Of a stretch of DNA of 64,000 nucleotides, positions 1 through 8,619 are shown piece after piece. A program made the position numbers and the translations under genes. How positions within the stretch are numbered: the first letter of the stretch is position 1; each line of letters opens with the position of its first letter. The stretch spans positions 682,001 through 746,000 of the forward strand of contig NZ_CP063989.1 of assembly GCF_014595995.2 (NCBI RefSeq). Reading direction: 5' to 3'. A model generated the notes under the pieces. The model did no database searches and was not told where the DNA came from. It saw only the letters and a program-made list of their open reading frames with translations. The stretch comes from Actinomyces respiraculi (GTDB lineage Bacteria > Actinomycetota > Actinomycetes > Actinomycetales > Actinomycetaceae).

Positions 1-455
1 GCTGGCGGGTAGGTTCCTGTCCCTTCTCGCGCTGTCTGGCGCGCTTGTCCTCAATGTTGCGGATGGCCAGCCACAGCAGCGTGATGGCGGTGGCGTCGGA
101 GGGGAGCCGGCCCCGGTTCTTCGACACCTTGCGCAGCTGGTAGCTCAGCGACTCGATACTGTTGGTGGTGCAGATGACCCGGCGCAGCATCGGCGAACGC
201 CAGGAACGGCGTGAAACGCTCCCAGGCGTCGGTGAGGGTCCTGGGAGCCGCCGGGTGGCGCTGTCCGAGCTCGCTGGCCTCGAAGGCAGCCAGGGCCTTT
301 GTGGCGGCCTCCTCGTTGGCGGCCTGGTAGACCGGCCGCAGCGCGGCGCACACGGCTTTGCGGTCCTTGTGGGACACGAGCCTTGTGGCGGCCCGGATGG
401 TGCACCACGCAGGTCTGGACGGTGGCCTGCGGCCAGGTCGCCTCCATCGAGCCCA
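1..455 (-). pseudogene. IS256/Mutator-type transposase remnant (3' part)
   Basis: Read on the minus strand this is the C-terminal third of an IS256-family (Mutator) transposase. Recognisable blocks in order are EATWPQATVQTCVVH, VSHKDRKAVCAALRPVYQAA, TLTDAWERFTPFLAF, CTTNSIESLSYQLRKVSK and TAITLLWLAIRNIEDK, which is the usual order in this family. The blocks lie in different frames, with shifts near 400 and near 190, so the gene is broken. It also runs off the left edge of the window, so the true 3' end is not seen. The family moves DNA by cut-and-paste with a DDE catalytic triad; only the last part is present here. It sits with other decayed mobile genes next to a tRNA gene, suggesting the window starts inside an old island. 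Confidence 0.8.
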
Positions 456-538
456 GTGACAGCCGATACCACGCACGCCGTCACGCCCATGCACCGTTGC
501 GGCTGTCGCCCGGACGCGATACGGTATGCCTCATTCCG

Positions 539-573
539 CCCCGCCATCCTCCGGGATTGGCGGGGTTTTTTTT
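539..573 (+). terminator. Intrinsic terminator-like hairpin with T8
   Basis: CCCCGCCA (539-546) pairs perfectly with TGGCGGGG (558-565) across an 11-base loop and is followed by eight Ts (566-573). This is a textbook factor-independent terminator for plus-strand transcripts. It lies only 20 bases before the start of the NYN gene, so it either ends an upstream transcript or acts in that gene's leader. Confidence 0.75.
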
Positions 574-593
574 GGCCGAGTGAGGTACCCGTC

Positions 594-1178
594 ATGGAAT
601 GCGTCGCCGTCTTCTTCGACTACCAGAACGTCGTCGGCTGGGCGAAGCGCTGCTTCAACACCGCCGAGGGCCACATCTGGCCAAAGGCCACCGCCGACCT
701 CCTCGTCAGCCGCCGCCGCAGACCCAGCCAGCTCGTCGACACGCGCGTCTACCGCGGCCGCCCCAACCCCAACCGCCAGGCCCTCTCTGCCCGAGCCAAC
801 GACCGCCAGACAGCCGACTGGGAAGCAACCGGCGTCACCGTCATCCGACGCAACCTTCAGTATCCGCCCCAGTGGCCCGACGTGCCCGCCTCCGAGAAGG
901 GCATCGACGTCGCCCTCGCCGTCGACCTCGTCAAGCACGCCATGAAGGGCAGCATCGACGCTGCCATCGTCTTTACCAGCGACAAGGACATCCTCCCCGC
1001 GATCGAGCTCGTCTACAACGAGACCCCCTGCCACGTCGAGATCGCCTGCTGGAGCGGCGGCCGTCGCCTCCGCATCGACGGCACCCAGACCCCCTGGTGC
1101 CACTTCCTCACCGAGGCCGACTTCCTCCACGTCCAGGACCCCACCGATTACGCGGACCGGAACCTCCCCAGCATCTGA
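594..1178 (+). CDS. NYN/PIN-like domain protein (putative RNase)
   Basis: A 194-residue protein beginning MECVAVFFDYQN, the typical opening of the NYN (LabA/DUF88-like) branch of PIN-fold nucleases, with Asp9 and Asn12 as the first acidic/polar site. The central KGIDVALAVDLVKHA block and the AAIVFTSDKDILPAIE block (about residues 125-138) supply the remaining conserved acidic residues expected for metal binding. The family is thought to be metal-dependent RNases; the substrate here is unknown. I chose ATG 594 because the longer reading frame upstream is antisense to the transposase remnant, and a purine-rich GAGTGAGG precedes this ATG. No partner gene is adjacent. Confidence 0.8.
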   Translation: MECVAVFFDYQNVVGWAKRCFNTAEGHIWPKATADLLVSRRRRPSQLVDTRVYRGRPNPNRQALSARANDRQTADWEATGVTVIRRNLQYPPQWPDVPASEKGIDVALAVDLVKHAMKGSIDAAIVFTSDKDILPAIELVYNETPCHVEIACWSGGRRLRIDGTQTPWCHFLTEADFLHVQDPTDYADRNLPSI

Positions 1179-1195
1179 CGCCTCACTCCCACGCC

Positions 1196-2113
1196 TCATC
1201 GGCCGAGTGCTCGGTGGAGGGTGGAGCGGTGCACGCCCAGGTCGCGGGCGACGGCGGCCTTGGGCACGCCTGCGGCCACGCGCTCCCTGGCCTGGGCGAC
1301 GTCGGTGTCGGTCAGGGCGCGGGCGCGGCCGCGGTAGACGTCGCGGGCCCTGACGGCGGCGATGCCCTCGGCCTGGCGCTCCCGCTCGCTCAGCCGCTGC
1401 CGGTCTGCCCCGGCCAGCGGTGCCGTCGCTGGGTCCACGTTGAGCTCCAACCGCCTGGCCACCAGCGAGGACAGCCGCCCACCCTCGCCGACAGGGGCTG
1501 GTCCATCACCAACCGGATCTGGACCGGCGACCACCCCGCCGACACCCGCTCCTCCAGCAGGCCCACCACCCGCCGCGCACCAGCCGCGTCCAGCGCCCGC
1601 AGGTGAACCGACAGACACTCAGCCACCAGCAGCCGACCCGCCTGCGACACAGCCGGCACAGCCTGGGATCGTCGTCCCGACGTCTGCGGCCTCGCCGGCC
1701 CCGACCCGACCCGACCATCGACGACGTCGTCGTACGCGCCGGGCGCCTCACGCTCAGGTCCGGTCTGGTCTGGTGGTTCTAATAGTGGTTCCCATATTGG
1801 GAGCAACCGGACAACGGTGTCCTCTTGCCGAGATTCCAACGATCTGTCGACCTGGGCCCCGATGTGCAGCCGGTACCGGTTCGACCGCCGACCGCCCGTC
1901 GGCGACCTGTGCTCCACGGACAAAAGTCCCATCCGCTGGAGCTTGGCCAGGCGTCCGCCCCGAGGGCAGCACCACCGCAGGCAACTTCCCCTGCTCCGCC
2001 CATGCCCTCAGGGTGCGGGCTGTCACGCCCGGTAGGCACACCAGTTGTGCTGACTCTCGTCGGTACAGGTACTGAACGCTGCCATCACCATCGGTGTTAG
2101 AAGTATCGGCCAT
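1196..2113 (-). pseudogene. Broken HTH replication/recombinase-type mobile-element gene
   Basis: On the minus strand, coding similarity moves through three frames. It starts at about 2113 with a MerR/excisionase-like helix-turn-helix (VTARTLRAWAEQGKLPAVVL). It continues, after a shift near 1965, into RLAKLQRMGLLSVEHR and NRYRLHIGAQ, which resemble winged-helix domains of actinobacterial plasmid/integrative-element replication proteins. After a second shift near 1480 it ends with a resolvase-like C-terminal HTH (ALTDTDVAQARERVAAGV, then KAAVARDLGVHRSTLHRAL). Whether this was one gene or two fused fragments cannot be decided by eye. The frameshifts mean no full product. The content fits the debris of an integrative element ending at the nearby tRNA. 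Confidence 0.5.
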
Positions 2114-2190
2114 GACGGACGTGTTGTCTGGTTCCGATCGGTTGTCAATGTCGTTTGCGTGCGTGTTGGTACTGATGTCACACTGTGTGC

Positions 2191-2544
2191 ATGAGTGCAG
2201 TTCAGGTACCCGACAGTGACCTCTACACCGTCGATGAGGCCATCGGCGTGACCGTGAACCAGGCCCTGTTTGTGTTGCATGAGACCCGCAAGAGCCTCGG
2301 TGACCACCTTGGGATCACCGGTCCGGCCGCGGGTCGCAAGCTGCGTGGCACGACGGCCTGGAGCGTGGGTGACCTCATTCGTACGGCCGAGTTCCTCGGC
2401 GTGGAGGTGGCCGACCTGCTTCCTCGCAAGGTCGCCGACGACTCCGCCCCCGCCGACGGTGCGCCGGACGGGGGCTCGGTGGTGCCCCGGACAGGATTCG
2501 AACCTGCGACCTTCTGCTCCGGAGGCAGACGCTCTATCCACTGA
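2191..2544 (+). CDS. Small HTH protein whose frame runs into the tRNA gene
   Basis: A 117-codon frame. Residues about 15-80 look like a phage-repressor or Cro/CI-like helix-turn-helix (TRKSLGDHLGITGPAAGRKL, then WSVGDLIRTAEFLGVEVADL). The last 20 or so codons are simply the tRNA-Arg gene read from the wrong strand, and the stop codon lies inside the tRNA. A GTG at 2185 is an alternative start. The HTH part is convincing; the C-terminus is probably a by-product of integration or truncation at the tRNA 3' end. Such small regulators are common at the attachment side of integrative elements. Confidence 0.55.
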   Translation: MSAVQVPDSDLYTVDEAIGVTVNQALFVLHETRKSLGDHLGITGPAAGRKLRGTTAWSVGDLIRTAEFLGVEVADLLPRKVADDSAPADGAPDGGSVVPRTGFEPATFCSGGRRSIH

Positions 2545-2555
2545 GCTACCGGGGC
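2480..2555 (-). tRNA. tRNA-Arg(CCG)
   Basis: A full 76-base cloverleaf on the minus strand. The acceptor stem GCCCCGG pairs with CCGGGGC, the discriminator is A, and CCA is encoded in the DNA (2480-2482). The D-arm contains TAGCTCAGTGGATAGAGC, the anticodon loop is CTCCGGA (anticodon CCG, reading CGG arginine codons), and the T-arm contains GGTTCGAATCC. The 3' end points toward the decayed mobile genes at 1-2480. Confidence 0.95.
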
Positions 2556-2667
2556 CCGGGGCGCGACTCTACCAGCGTCGGGGGCGGGGCGGAAACGGGC
2601 GGGGCGCTGGCGCCGCACGGCCCGCTGCCCCGGCACCGAGGCTGCTCTGCTCACGGGTTTGAGCCCC

Positions 2668-2696
2668 TCGTTCAATCGTTTGAGTACTTCTACTGT
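2668..2696 (+). promoter_or_regulatory. Candidate LacI-type operator and promoter of the glycan locus
   Basis: TCAATCGTTTGA (2672-2683) is a near-perfect palindrome centred on CG with 5 of 6 base pairs symmetric, the form bound by LacI-family repressors. TACTGT (2691-2696) is a plausible -10 element, so the operator would lie in the promoter core. The adjacent operon encodes a LacI regulator at 4254, the obvious ligand-sensing partner. No strong -35 is seen. Confidence 0.45.
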
Positions 2697-2753
2697 GGGG
2701 GAGCCCCGTCACCGTCGACGCGAGGCACGCAAAGACGCAGAACAGGAACCCCC

Positions 2754-4196
2754 ATGAGCAGCGCGACTGAGTCCGGCGGCGGCCCCACGCCGTCGGCCCC
2801 CGCACCCCCCTTCGGCCTGCGGGACAAGATCGGTTACCTCTTCGGTGACTGGGGCAACGACTTCACCTTCATCTTCGCCTCGACCTACCTCATGGTCTTC
2901 TACACCAACGTCGCCGGCCTCAACCCGGCGCACGTGGGCACCCTCTTCCTCGTGGCCAGGCTCGTCGACGCCTTCACCGACGTCGGCTGGGGCCGTCTGC
3001 TCGACCGGATGACGCCCTCGGCCGCCGGCCGCTTCCGCCCGTGGATCCTCCGCATGGCGCTGCCCGTGGCCGTCTCCAGCTCCCTCATGTACCTCTTCAC
3101 GATCGCCGACTGGTCCTACGGCGCCCGGCTGTCCTACGCCGCGGTCACCTACCTCGTGTGGGGGTCGATCTTCTACACCTCCGTCAACATCCCCTACGGG
3201 TCGATGGCCTCCGTCATCACCGCGGACCCGGGGCAGCGCTCCGAGCTGTCCGTGTTCCGCGCCTTCGGCGCCGCGCTCGGCGCGATCATCGTCACTGGCG
3301 TGCCACCGCTCCTGCTCTACCGCAAGGTCGACGGCGTGAGCCAGGTCGTCCCCCACAACGTCCTGTGGGGCGCCATCGCCGTCGGCGTGTGCGCCGTCGC
3401 CTGCTACGTCATGTGCTACCGGCTGACGACCGAGCGCATCCGCAAGCCCACGCCCGCCACCGACACCTCGCCCTCGCGCGGCTTCGGCACCCTCCTGCTG
3501 TCCCTGCTGTCCAACCGGGCGCTGCTGGTGCTCATCGCCTCCAACATCGTGCTGTTCCTCGCCACGATGCTCAACAACACCATGCTCCCCTACGTGTGGC
3601 TGTACCACTTCAACGACGGACAGCTCTCCTCCATCAACGGGGTCATCGCCCAGGTGCCGATCTTCGTCCTGGTCCCCTTCGCCGCCGTCCTGGCCAGGAG
3701 GATCGGCAAGAAGGAGCTCATCGGTGCAGGCATCGCAGTCGCCGGGGCCCTCTACATCGCCGCCTACCTCCTGCACGTGAGCAACCCGTGGGTCTACCTC
3801 GCGCTCATGACAGTCGCGGGCTTCGGCGTCGCCCTCTACACGATGCTCGTGTGGGCCATGGTCACCGACGTCATCGACGATGAGGAGATCCGCTCCGGCG
3901 AGCGCGACGACGGCACGATATACGCGATGAACACCTGGGCGCGCAAGCTGAGCCAGGCGATCGCCGGCGGCGTGGGCGGCTACGCTCTCGGCTGGGTCGG
4001 CTTCCAGGCCGGTCAGGAGACCCAGTCCGGGCAGACCATCGACGGCATCTACGCTTTCGCCACCCTCGTGCCCGGGGTGCTCTACCTCGTCGTCGGTGCC
4101 TTCCTCCTTTTCGCCTTCCCGCTCAGCCGCAGGCGCGTGGAGGACAATGCCACTGTCTTGGCCGGGCGCCACGCCGACCGGGCGGGCGAGGCCTGA
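2754..4196 (+). CDS. GPH-family sugar:cation symporter
   Basis: A 480-residue membrane protein of the glycoside-pentoside-hexuronide family (MelB/XylP/YicJ-like, major facilitator fold, about 12 membrane helices). Family signs are the opening GLRDKIGYLFGDWGNDFTF, the DAFTDVGWGRLLDR segment after helix 2 (the cation/sugar Asp region), and the late MVTDVIDDEEIRSGERDDG loop. The length is typical. It should import a glycoside or uronide with Na+ or H+. It is the first gene of a locus with a LacI regulator, a sulfatase and a sulfatase maturase, so the likely cargo is a product of a desulfated glycan (mucin or glycosaminoglycan type); this is inference. The start ATG 2754 follows GAACAGGAACCCCC. 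Confidence 0.85.
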   Translation: MSSATESGGGPTPSAPAPPFGLRDKIGYLFGDWGNDFTFIFASTYLMVFYTNVAGLNPAHVGTLFLVARLVDAFTDVGWGRLLDRMTPSAAGRFRPWILRMALPVAVSSSLMYLFTIADWSYGARLSYAAVTYLVWGSIFYTSVNIPYGSMASVITADPGQRSELSVFRAFGAALGAIIVTGVPPLLLYRKVDGVSQVVPHNVLWGAIAVGVCAVACYVMCYRLTTERIRKPTPATDTSPSRGFGTLLLSLLSNRALLVLIASNIVLFLATMLNNTMLPYVWLYHFNDGQLSSINGVIAQVPIFVLVPFAAVLARRIGKKELIGAGIAVAGALYIAAYLLHVSNPWVYLALMTVAGFGVALYTMLVWAMVTDVIDDEEIRSGERDDGTIYAMNTWARKLSQAIAGGVGGYALGWVGFQAGQETQSGQTIDGIYAFATLVPGVLYLVVGAFLLFAFPLSRRRVEDNATVLAGRHADRAGEA

Positions 4197-4253
4197 GAGG
4201 CCATCGCGCCGTCGCGCTGGACGCACCGACACCGAGCTGAGGAGGGAGCACGC

Positions 4254-5315
4254 ATGGCAGCGCGCCGCGTGACGATGAGGGACATCGCCGAACGGGCCCA
4301 CGTGTCCGTCTCGACGGTCTCCTACGCCCTTAACGACTCCTCGACGCTCTCCCTGTCGCCCGATACCCGCGCCCGAGTGCGCCGCATCGCCAAAGAGATC
4401 GGCTATGTGCCCAACTCCTGGGCCAAGGCACTGCAGTCCAGGTCCTCGGGCGCCGTCGGGGTGCTCCTGGACAAGCCGCTCACCCTGCCGCGCTACGCGA
4501 CGATCCTCGAGGGGATGCGGCGGGTCCTGAGGGAGAACGACATCCGGCTCGTCCTCATGGACTCGCGCGGCGGCGAGGTGGAGCACTCCGCCGTGGAGGA
4601 CTACCGCGCCGGCCGGGTAGACGGCCTCGTCGTCGTCGGGCACGACGACGTGGCGACCTCCCAGGTGATCGACGAGGCGGTGGCCCGCTACTCGCTGCCG
4701 TTCGTCGCCCTGGACTGCGGCGCGGGCGCCGCCCCATTCTCCACGATCGAATTCGACTACGCCCGCGGAGTGCGCGAGCTCGTCGGCCACCTGCACGACC
4801 GGGGGATCACCCACCTGGTCCACGTGCGCCCGACCGCCGACGCCCGCGCCGAGCGCGAGCGCCAGGCCGAGCTCCTGCGCGTCGTCTCCGGCTACAGCGG
4901 GCTCACCCTCCAGGTGGTCCGCAACGGCATCGACGACGAGCTCCTCATGCGCTCTGACCAGCTGGACGGCACGAGCCTCCCGCTCGACCGCCCTCGCTTC
5001 GTCGCGGACCTTGGCCAAGTCTTGGGTGCGCTGCGCGAGCAGGCAGCGACCACCGCCGTCATCTGCAGCTGGGGCACCGACCTCGAGATCGTCGTGTGGA
5101 TCGCCCACCGTATCTCGCCCGACCTGCTTGTCGCCGGCCTCGCCCAAGGGCCCCTAGAGCAGTCGCTGTGGCCCAACCTCGTGCACTCGGTGCTCCCCCT
5201 GCGTGAGGCGGGAGCCCTGTGTGCCGAGGCGGTCGTCGGTGAGCTGCGCGAGCCACCGACCCACCGTCACGAGGTCCTCGTCCCCGTGCTGCGGGCGAGC
5301 GACCCGCTGCTGTGA
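4254..5315 (+). CDS. LacI-family transcriptional regulator
   Basis: A 353-residue regulator. Residues about 6-55 form the LacI helix-turn-helix and hinge (MRDIAERAHVSVSTVSYALN). The rest is a periplasmic-binding-protein-like sensor domain (VGVLLDKPLTLPRYATILEG, VDGLVVVGHD). It normally represses sugar-use genes until an inducer binds. It lies between the symporter and the sulfatase on the same strand and probably acts on the CG-centred palindrome at 2672-2683. A clear AGGAGGGAG ribosome binding site precedes ATG 4254. Confidence 0.9.
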   Translation: MAARRVTMRDIAERAHVSVSTVSYALNDSSTLSLSPDTRARVRRIAKEIGYVPNSWAKALQSRSSGAVGVLLDKPLTLPRYATILEGMRRVLRENDIRLVLMDSRGGEVEHSAVEDYRAGRVDGLVVVGHDDVATSQVIDEAVARYSLPFVALDCGAGAAPFSTIEFDYARGVRELVGHLHDRGITHLVHVRPTADARAERERQAELLRVVSGYSGLTLQVVRNGIDDELLMRSDQLDGTSLPLDRPRFVADLGQVLGALREQAATTAVICSWGTDLEIVVWIAHRISPDLLVAGLAQGPLEQSLWPNLVHSVLPLREAGALCAEAVVGELREPPTHRHEVLVPVLRASDPLL

Positions 5316-5395
5316 GTATCTCGACGGCGCACGCCCCGGCCACCGTCGACCACTGCACCCCACCGACCTCCGTCCGACCCGAAAGGAACACCCCG

Positions 5396-6907
5396 ATGAC
5401 TGAGAAGACGAACATCATCTTCATCATGTCCGACGACCACGCAGCCCACGCGATCTCCGCCTACGGCAGCAGGGTCAACCGGACCCCCCACATGGACCGC
5501 ATCGCCAAGGAAGGCATGCGCCTGGACCGCGTCTACTGCACGAACTCCGTGTGCGCCCCCTCGCGGGCGACGATCCTCACCGGCACCTACAGCCACGTCA
5601 ACGGCTGCTCGTCCATCTGGACCGAGATGGACTACCGCGTGCCGACCTTCATTGACGTCCTTCACGACAACGGCTACCAGACGGCGATGTTCGGCAAGTG
5701 GCACCTGGGCGAGCGGCCGGAGGCCGCCCCCCGCTCCTTCGACTGCTGGAAGGTCTTCCCCGGCCAGGGCGAGTACATCGACCCGGAGATGATCGACGCC
5801 ACCGGCACCCACCGGGTGCCGGGGTACGCCACCGACATCGTCACCGACCTGTCCCTGGAGTTTCTTAAGAACCGGGACCGGGAGCGGCCCTTCGTCATGA
5901 TGGTGCACCACAAGGCGCCCCACCGGCCCTGGGTGCCCGACGACAAGCACAAGGACCTGTACGCGGACCTCGACATCCCCGAGCCGGAGACCTTCTTCGA
6001 CGACTACGCCACGCGCTCGCGGGCCGTGCGCAACGTCCGCATGACCATCGCCGACGACCTCGCCGCCGAGGACCTCAAGGAGCCGGTCCCCGAGGAGGTC
6101 AAGGGGGCCGAGCACCGCACTGAGCGCATGCGGTGGAAGTACCAGCGCTACATGCGTGACTACCTCCAGGTCGTGCAGTCCATCGACGACAACGTCGGCA
6201 GGCTGCTGGACTACCTCGATGAGCACGGCCTGGGTGAGAGCACGATGGTCGTCTACACCTCCGACCAGGGCTTCTTCCTGGGTGATCACGGATGGTTCGA
6301 CAAGCGCCTCATGTTCGACCAGTCGCTCCAGATGCCGATGCTCATCCGCTGGCCCGCCGTCATTGAGGCCGGCTCCACCTGCGAGGCGATCATCACGAAC
6401 GTCGACTTCGCCGCGACCTTCCTCGACATCTGCGGCCTCGACGCAGCCGAGGTCCTGCCCACCAACCAGGGCCGCAGCTTCCTGCCCATCCTGCGCGGCG
6501 AGCAGGTGGAGGACTGGCCGGACGCCGTGTACTACCGCTACTGGGAGCACGACGACCCCATCCACCACGCGCCCGGCCACTACGGTATCCGCACCGCGGA
6601 CTACAAGCTCATCTACTACTACGGGGCGGGCCTGGGGGTACCCGGGGCGTCGGATCGGCTGTACGAGCCCGAGTGGGAGCTCTATGACCTCAATGCCGAC
6701 CCGACGGAGGTCGACAACGTGGCCGATGACCCCGCCTACGCGGGTATCCGGGCCGACCTGGAGGCGAAGATGGCCCAGATGCAGGAGTACTACCGTGACG
6801 AGCCCTACCGGGGCCCCGGTACGCCGCACCCGCAGTGGTCTCCCTACGACCCCGGCGTCATCGAGTGGATCAACGCCTACGTCGCCAATCTCGAGGCGAC
6901 GTCCTGA
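5396..6907 (+). CDS. Type I (Cys-type) sulfatase
   Basis: A 503-residue sulfatase of the alkaline-phosphatase superfamily. The N-terminal NIIFIMSDDH provides the metal-binding Asp pair (residues 13-14). The signature C53-A-P-S-R is the Cys-type motif converted to formylglycine for catalysis. SDQGFFLGDHGWFDKR (about 290-305) carries the second metal-site Asp and His. There is no clear signal peptide, so it is probably cytoplasmic and acts on imported sulfated sugars. The exact substrate cannot be read from the sequence. I chose ATG 5396 (after GAAAGGAAC) rather than the longer frame because the family starts a few residues before NIIFIMSDDH. The activating enzyme is the next gene, 14 bases on. 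Confidence 0.9.
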   Translation: MTEKTNIIFIMSDDHAAHAISAYGSRVNRTPHMDRIAKEGMRLDRVYCTNSVCAPSRATILTGTYSHVNGCSSIWTEMDYRVPTFIDVLHDNGYQTAMFGKWHLGERPEAAPRSFDCWKVFPGQGEYIDPEMIDATGTHRVPGYATDIVTDLSLEFLKNRDRERPFVMMVHHKAPHRPWVPDDKHKDLYADLDIPEPETFFDDYATRSRAVRNVRMTIADDLAAEDLKEPVPEEVKGAEHRTERMRWKYQRYMRDYLQVVQSIDDNVGRLLDYLDEHGLGESTMVVYTSDQGFFLGDHGWFDKRLMFDQSLQMPMLIRWPAVIEAGSTCEAIITNVDFAATFLDICGLDAAEVLPTNQGRSFLPILRGEQVEDWPDAVYYRYWEHDDPIHHAPGHYGIRTADYKLIYYYGAGLGVPGASDRLYEPEWELYDLNADPTEVDNVADDPAYAGIRADLEAKMAQMQEYYRDEPYRGPGTPHPQWSPYDPGVIEWINAYVANLEATS

Positions 6908-6921
6908 ACGGGGCGGGGACG

Positions 6922-8193
6922 GTGCCGGCCCTCGGCCTCGCCCCGGTCCGGCCGCCCGCCGGGCTGCGGCGTCGGCCTTTCCACCTGGTGGCCAAGCCGA
7001 CGGGTGCTGCCTGCAACCTCGACTGCTCCTACTGCTTCTTCCTGTCCAAGGAGGCCCTGTGGGACCCGCGGGGACAGCGCATGAGCGAGCCGGTCCTGCG
7101 CCGCTTCATCGAACGCTACCTGGCCGCCCAGCCCGACGGCGAGGTCGAGATCGCCTGGCAGGGTGGTGAGCCGACGATGCGGGGCCTGGACTTCTTCCGC
7201 ACCGCCGTCGCCCTTGTGGAGGAGATGCGTCGGCCCCGCCAGCGGGTACGTCACGCCGTCCAGACCAACGCCACGCTCATCGACGAGCAGTGGGCGGACT
7301 TCCTGGCGGACAACCGCTTCCTCGTCGGGGTGTCCGTTGACGGGCCGGCGGACCTGCACGACCGGTACCGCGTCAACCGGGCTGGGCGCGGGACCTACCG
7401 GCAGGTCGTGCGGGGCCTGCGCACGCTCCAGGCGCACGACGTCGACGTCAACCTCCTGTGCACCGTCAACGCGGGCAACGTCGAGGAACCGCTGCGCGTC
7501 TACCGGCACCTGCGCGACGAGTTGGACGCCTCCTTCATCCAGTTCATCCCGATCGTCGAGCGCGTGAGCACCGGCGAGGAGGCGGTTGCCGAGGCCGGCT
7601 GGCGCGACGACGAGGGGCGCCGCGTCCTCTACCGCCAGGAGGGCTCGGGCACGACGAGCCGCTCGGTGCTGCCCGAGGCCTGGGGCCGTTTCCTCATCGA
7701 GGTCTTCGACGAGTGGTTCGCCCACGACGTCGGCCGGGTGTTCATTCAGCACGCCGAGGTCATGCTCGGCGCGGCACTGGGCCGCTACAGCCTATGCGTC
7801 CACGCACCCGAGTGCGGTGACGCCCCCGCGATGGAGCACAATGGCGATGTCTACTCCTGCGACCATTTCGTCGAGCCGGGCTACCGGCTGGGCTCCGTCC
7901 TGTCCGACGACTTTCAGGCGATGCTCTCCTCACCCCGGCAGCGGGCCTTCGGCGCCGCCAAGCGCAGCGCACTGCCGGGCCAGTGCCTGCGCTGCCCCGT
8001 GCGCTGGGCCTGCCACGGCGGCTGCCCCAAGGACCGTTTCGACGTCACGCGCGACGGGCAGGGCGGTCTCAACCACCTGTGCGCCGGCTACTACGCCTTC
8101 TTCACGCACGCCGCCCCCACGGTGCTGCGGATGGCGGAGGCGGTGCAACGGGGATTGCCGGTGACGGACGCGCTCGGGGCCGACGACGCCTGA
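6922..8193 (+). CDS. Anaerobic sulfatase-maturating enzyme (radical SAM/SPASM)
   Basis: A 423-residue radical SAM enzyme that converts the active-site Cys of sulfatases to formylglycine without oxygen. The SAM cluster motif CNLDCSYC (Cys31, 35, 38) is followed by a TIM-barrel segment with WQGGEPTMRGLDFF. The C-terminal SPASM region has the Cys sets CVHAPECGDAP, VYSCDHF and QCLRCPVRWACHGGCPKDRF for two auxiliary Fe-S clusters. It directly follows its likely client sulfatase, and a Cys-type sulfatase is exactly what this enzyme modifies. The start is uncertain: GTG 6922 with GGGGCGGGG upstream is preferred over in-frame codons that overlap the sulfatase. Confidence 0.92.
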   Translation: MPALGLAPVRPPAGLRRRPFHLVAKPTGAACNLDCSYCFFLSKEALWDPRGQRMSEPVLRRFIERYLAAQPDGEVEIAWQGGEPTMRGLDFFRTAVALVEEMRRPRQRVRHAVQTNATLIDEQWADFLADNRFLVGVSVDGPADLHDRYRVNRAGRGTYRQVVRGLRTLQAHDVDVNLLCTVNAGNVEEPLRVYRHLRDELDASFIQFIPIVERVSTGEEAVAEAGWRDDEGRRVLYRQEGSGTTSRSVLPEAWGRFLIEVFDEWFAHDVGRVFIQHAEVMLGAALGRYSLCVHAPECGDAPAMEHNGDVYSCDHFVEPGYRLGSVLSDDFQAMLSSPRQRAFGAAKRSALPGQCLRCPVRWACHGGCPKDRFDVTRDGQGGLNHLCAGYYAFFTHAAPTVLRMAEAVQRGLPVTDALGADDA

Positions 8194-8218
8194 GCCCCGA
8201 ACCTGGGAAGAGGAGAAG

Positions 8219-8406
8219 ATGGAGGCCGTCGGCCTGGCGCTGGTCATCGGGACGGCGGTTGGGCTCGTCGTCGGGGCCCTGGAGCCGGGGGAGTGGTCGG
8301 CGGGCCGCTGTCGACCCGGGCGCGCCTGTGGGCGCTGACGACGGTCTTCGGAGTGCTGCTTCTGGCTGTGGCGGCCTTCACCCTCGTTCAGACGTTCGCA
8401 CGGTGA
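8219..8406 (+). pseudogene. Small two-helix membrane protein, frameshifted
   Basis: ATG 8219 follows a strong AAGAGGAGAAG ribosome binding site, 25 bases after the maturase. The frame gives a hydrophobic helix (VGLALVIGTAVGLVVGA) and then stops early. Moving one frame at the GGGGG run near 8290 restores a second helix (TTVFGVLLLAVAAFTLVQTF) ending in TGA 8404-8406, for about 62 residues in total. This looks like a small membrane protein of the glycan operon with a one-base indel. It could be a real mutation or a sequencing error. I do not recognise a family. Confidence 0.5.
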
Positions 8407-8619
8407 GCGGGGCTGGGGATCCGGATCGGGGTGGGGAGCGGGGCCGGGCCCGAGGGGCCGCTCACCGGTGGTCGGCCGGGGACCAGCGGCGAGGCACCCT
8501 ACGGCCGAGCCGGTCACCTGCAGGGACGACGGCGGGCCAGCGCGCAGCGCGAGGGGCTGACAGCGGCCGGAGGGACAGCGGACGCAGGAGCCAAGGGGGG
8601 TGCCCCTGTGTGGTGTGTC

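Noticed and set aside
2223..2675. Minus-strand frame across the tRNA with VAQWIERLPPEQKVAGSNPV
   Set aside because: This is the well-known false translation of a tRNA gene.
2709..5147. An 812-codon minus-strand frame
   Set aside because: Antisense shadow of the GPH symporter and LacI genes; low-complexity Asp/Gly/Val/His composition typical of GC-rich shadows.
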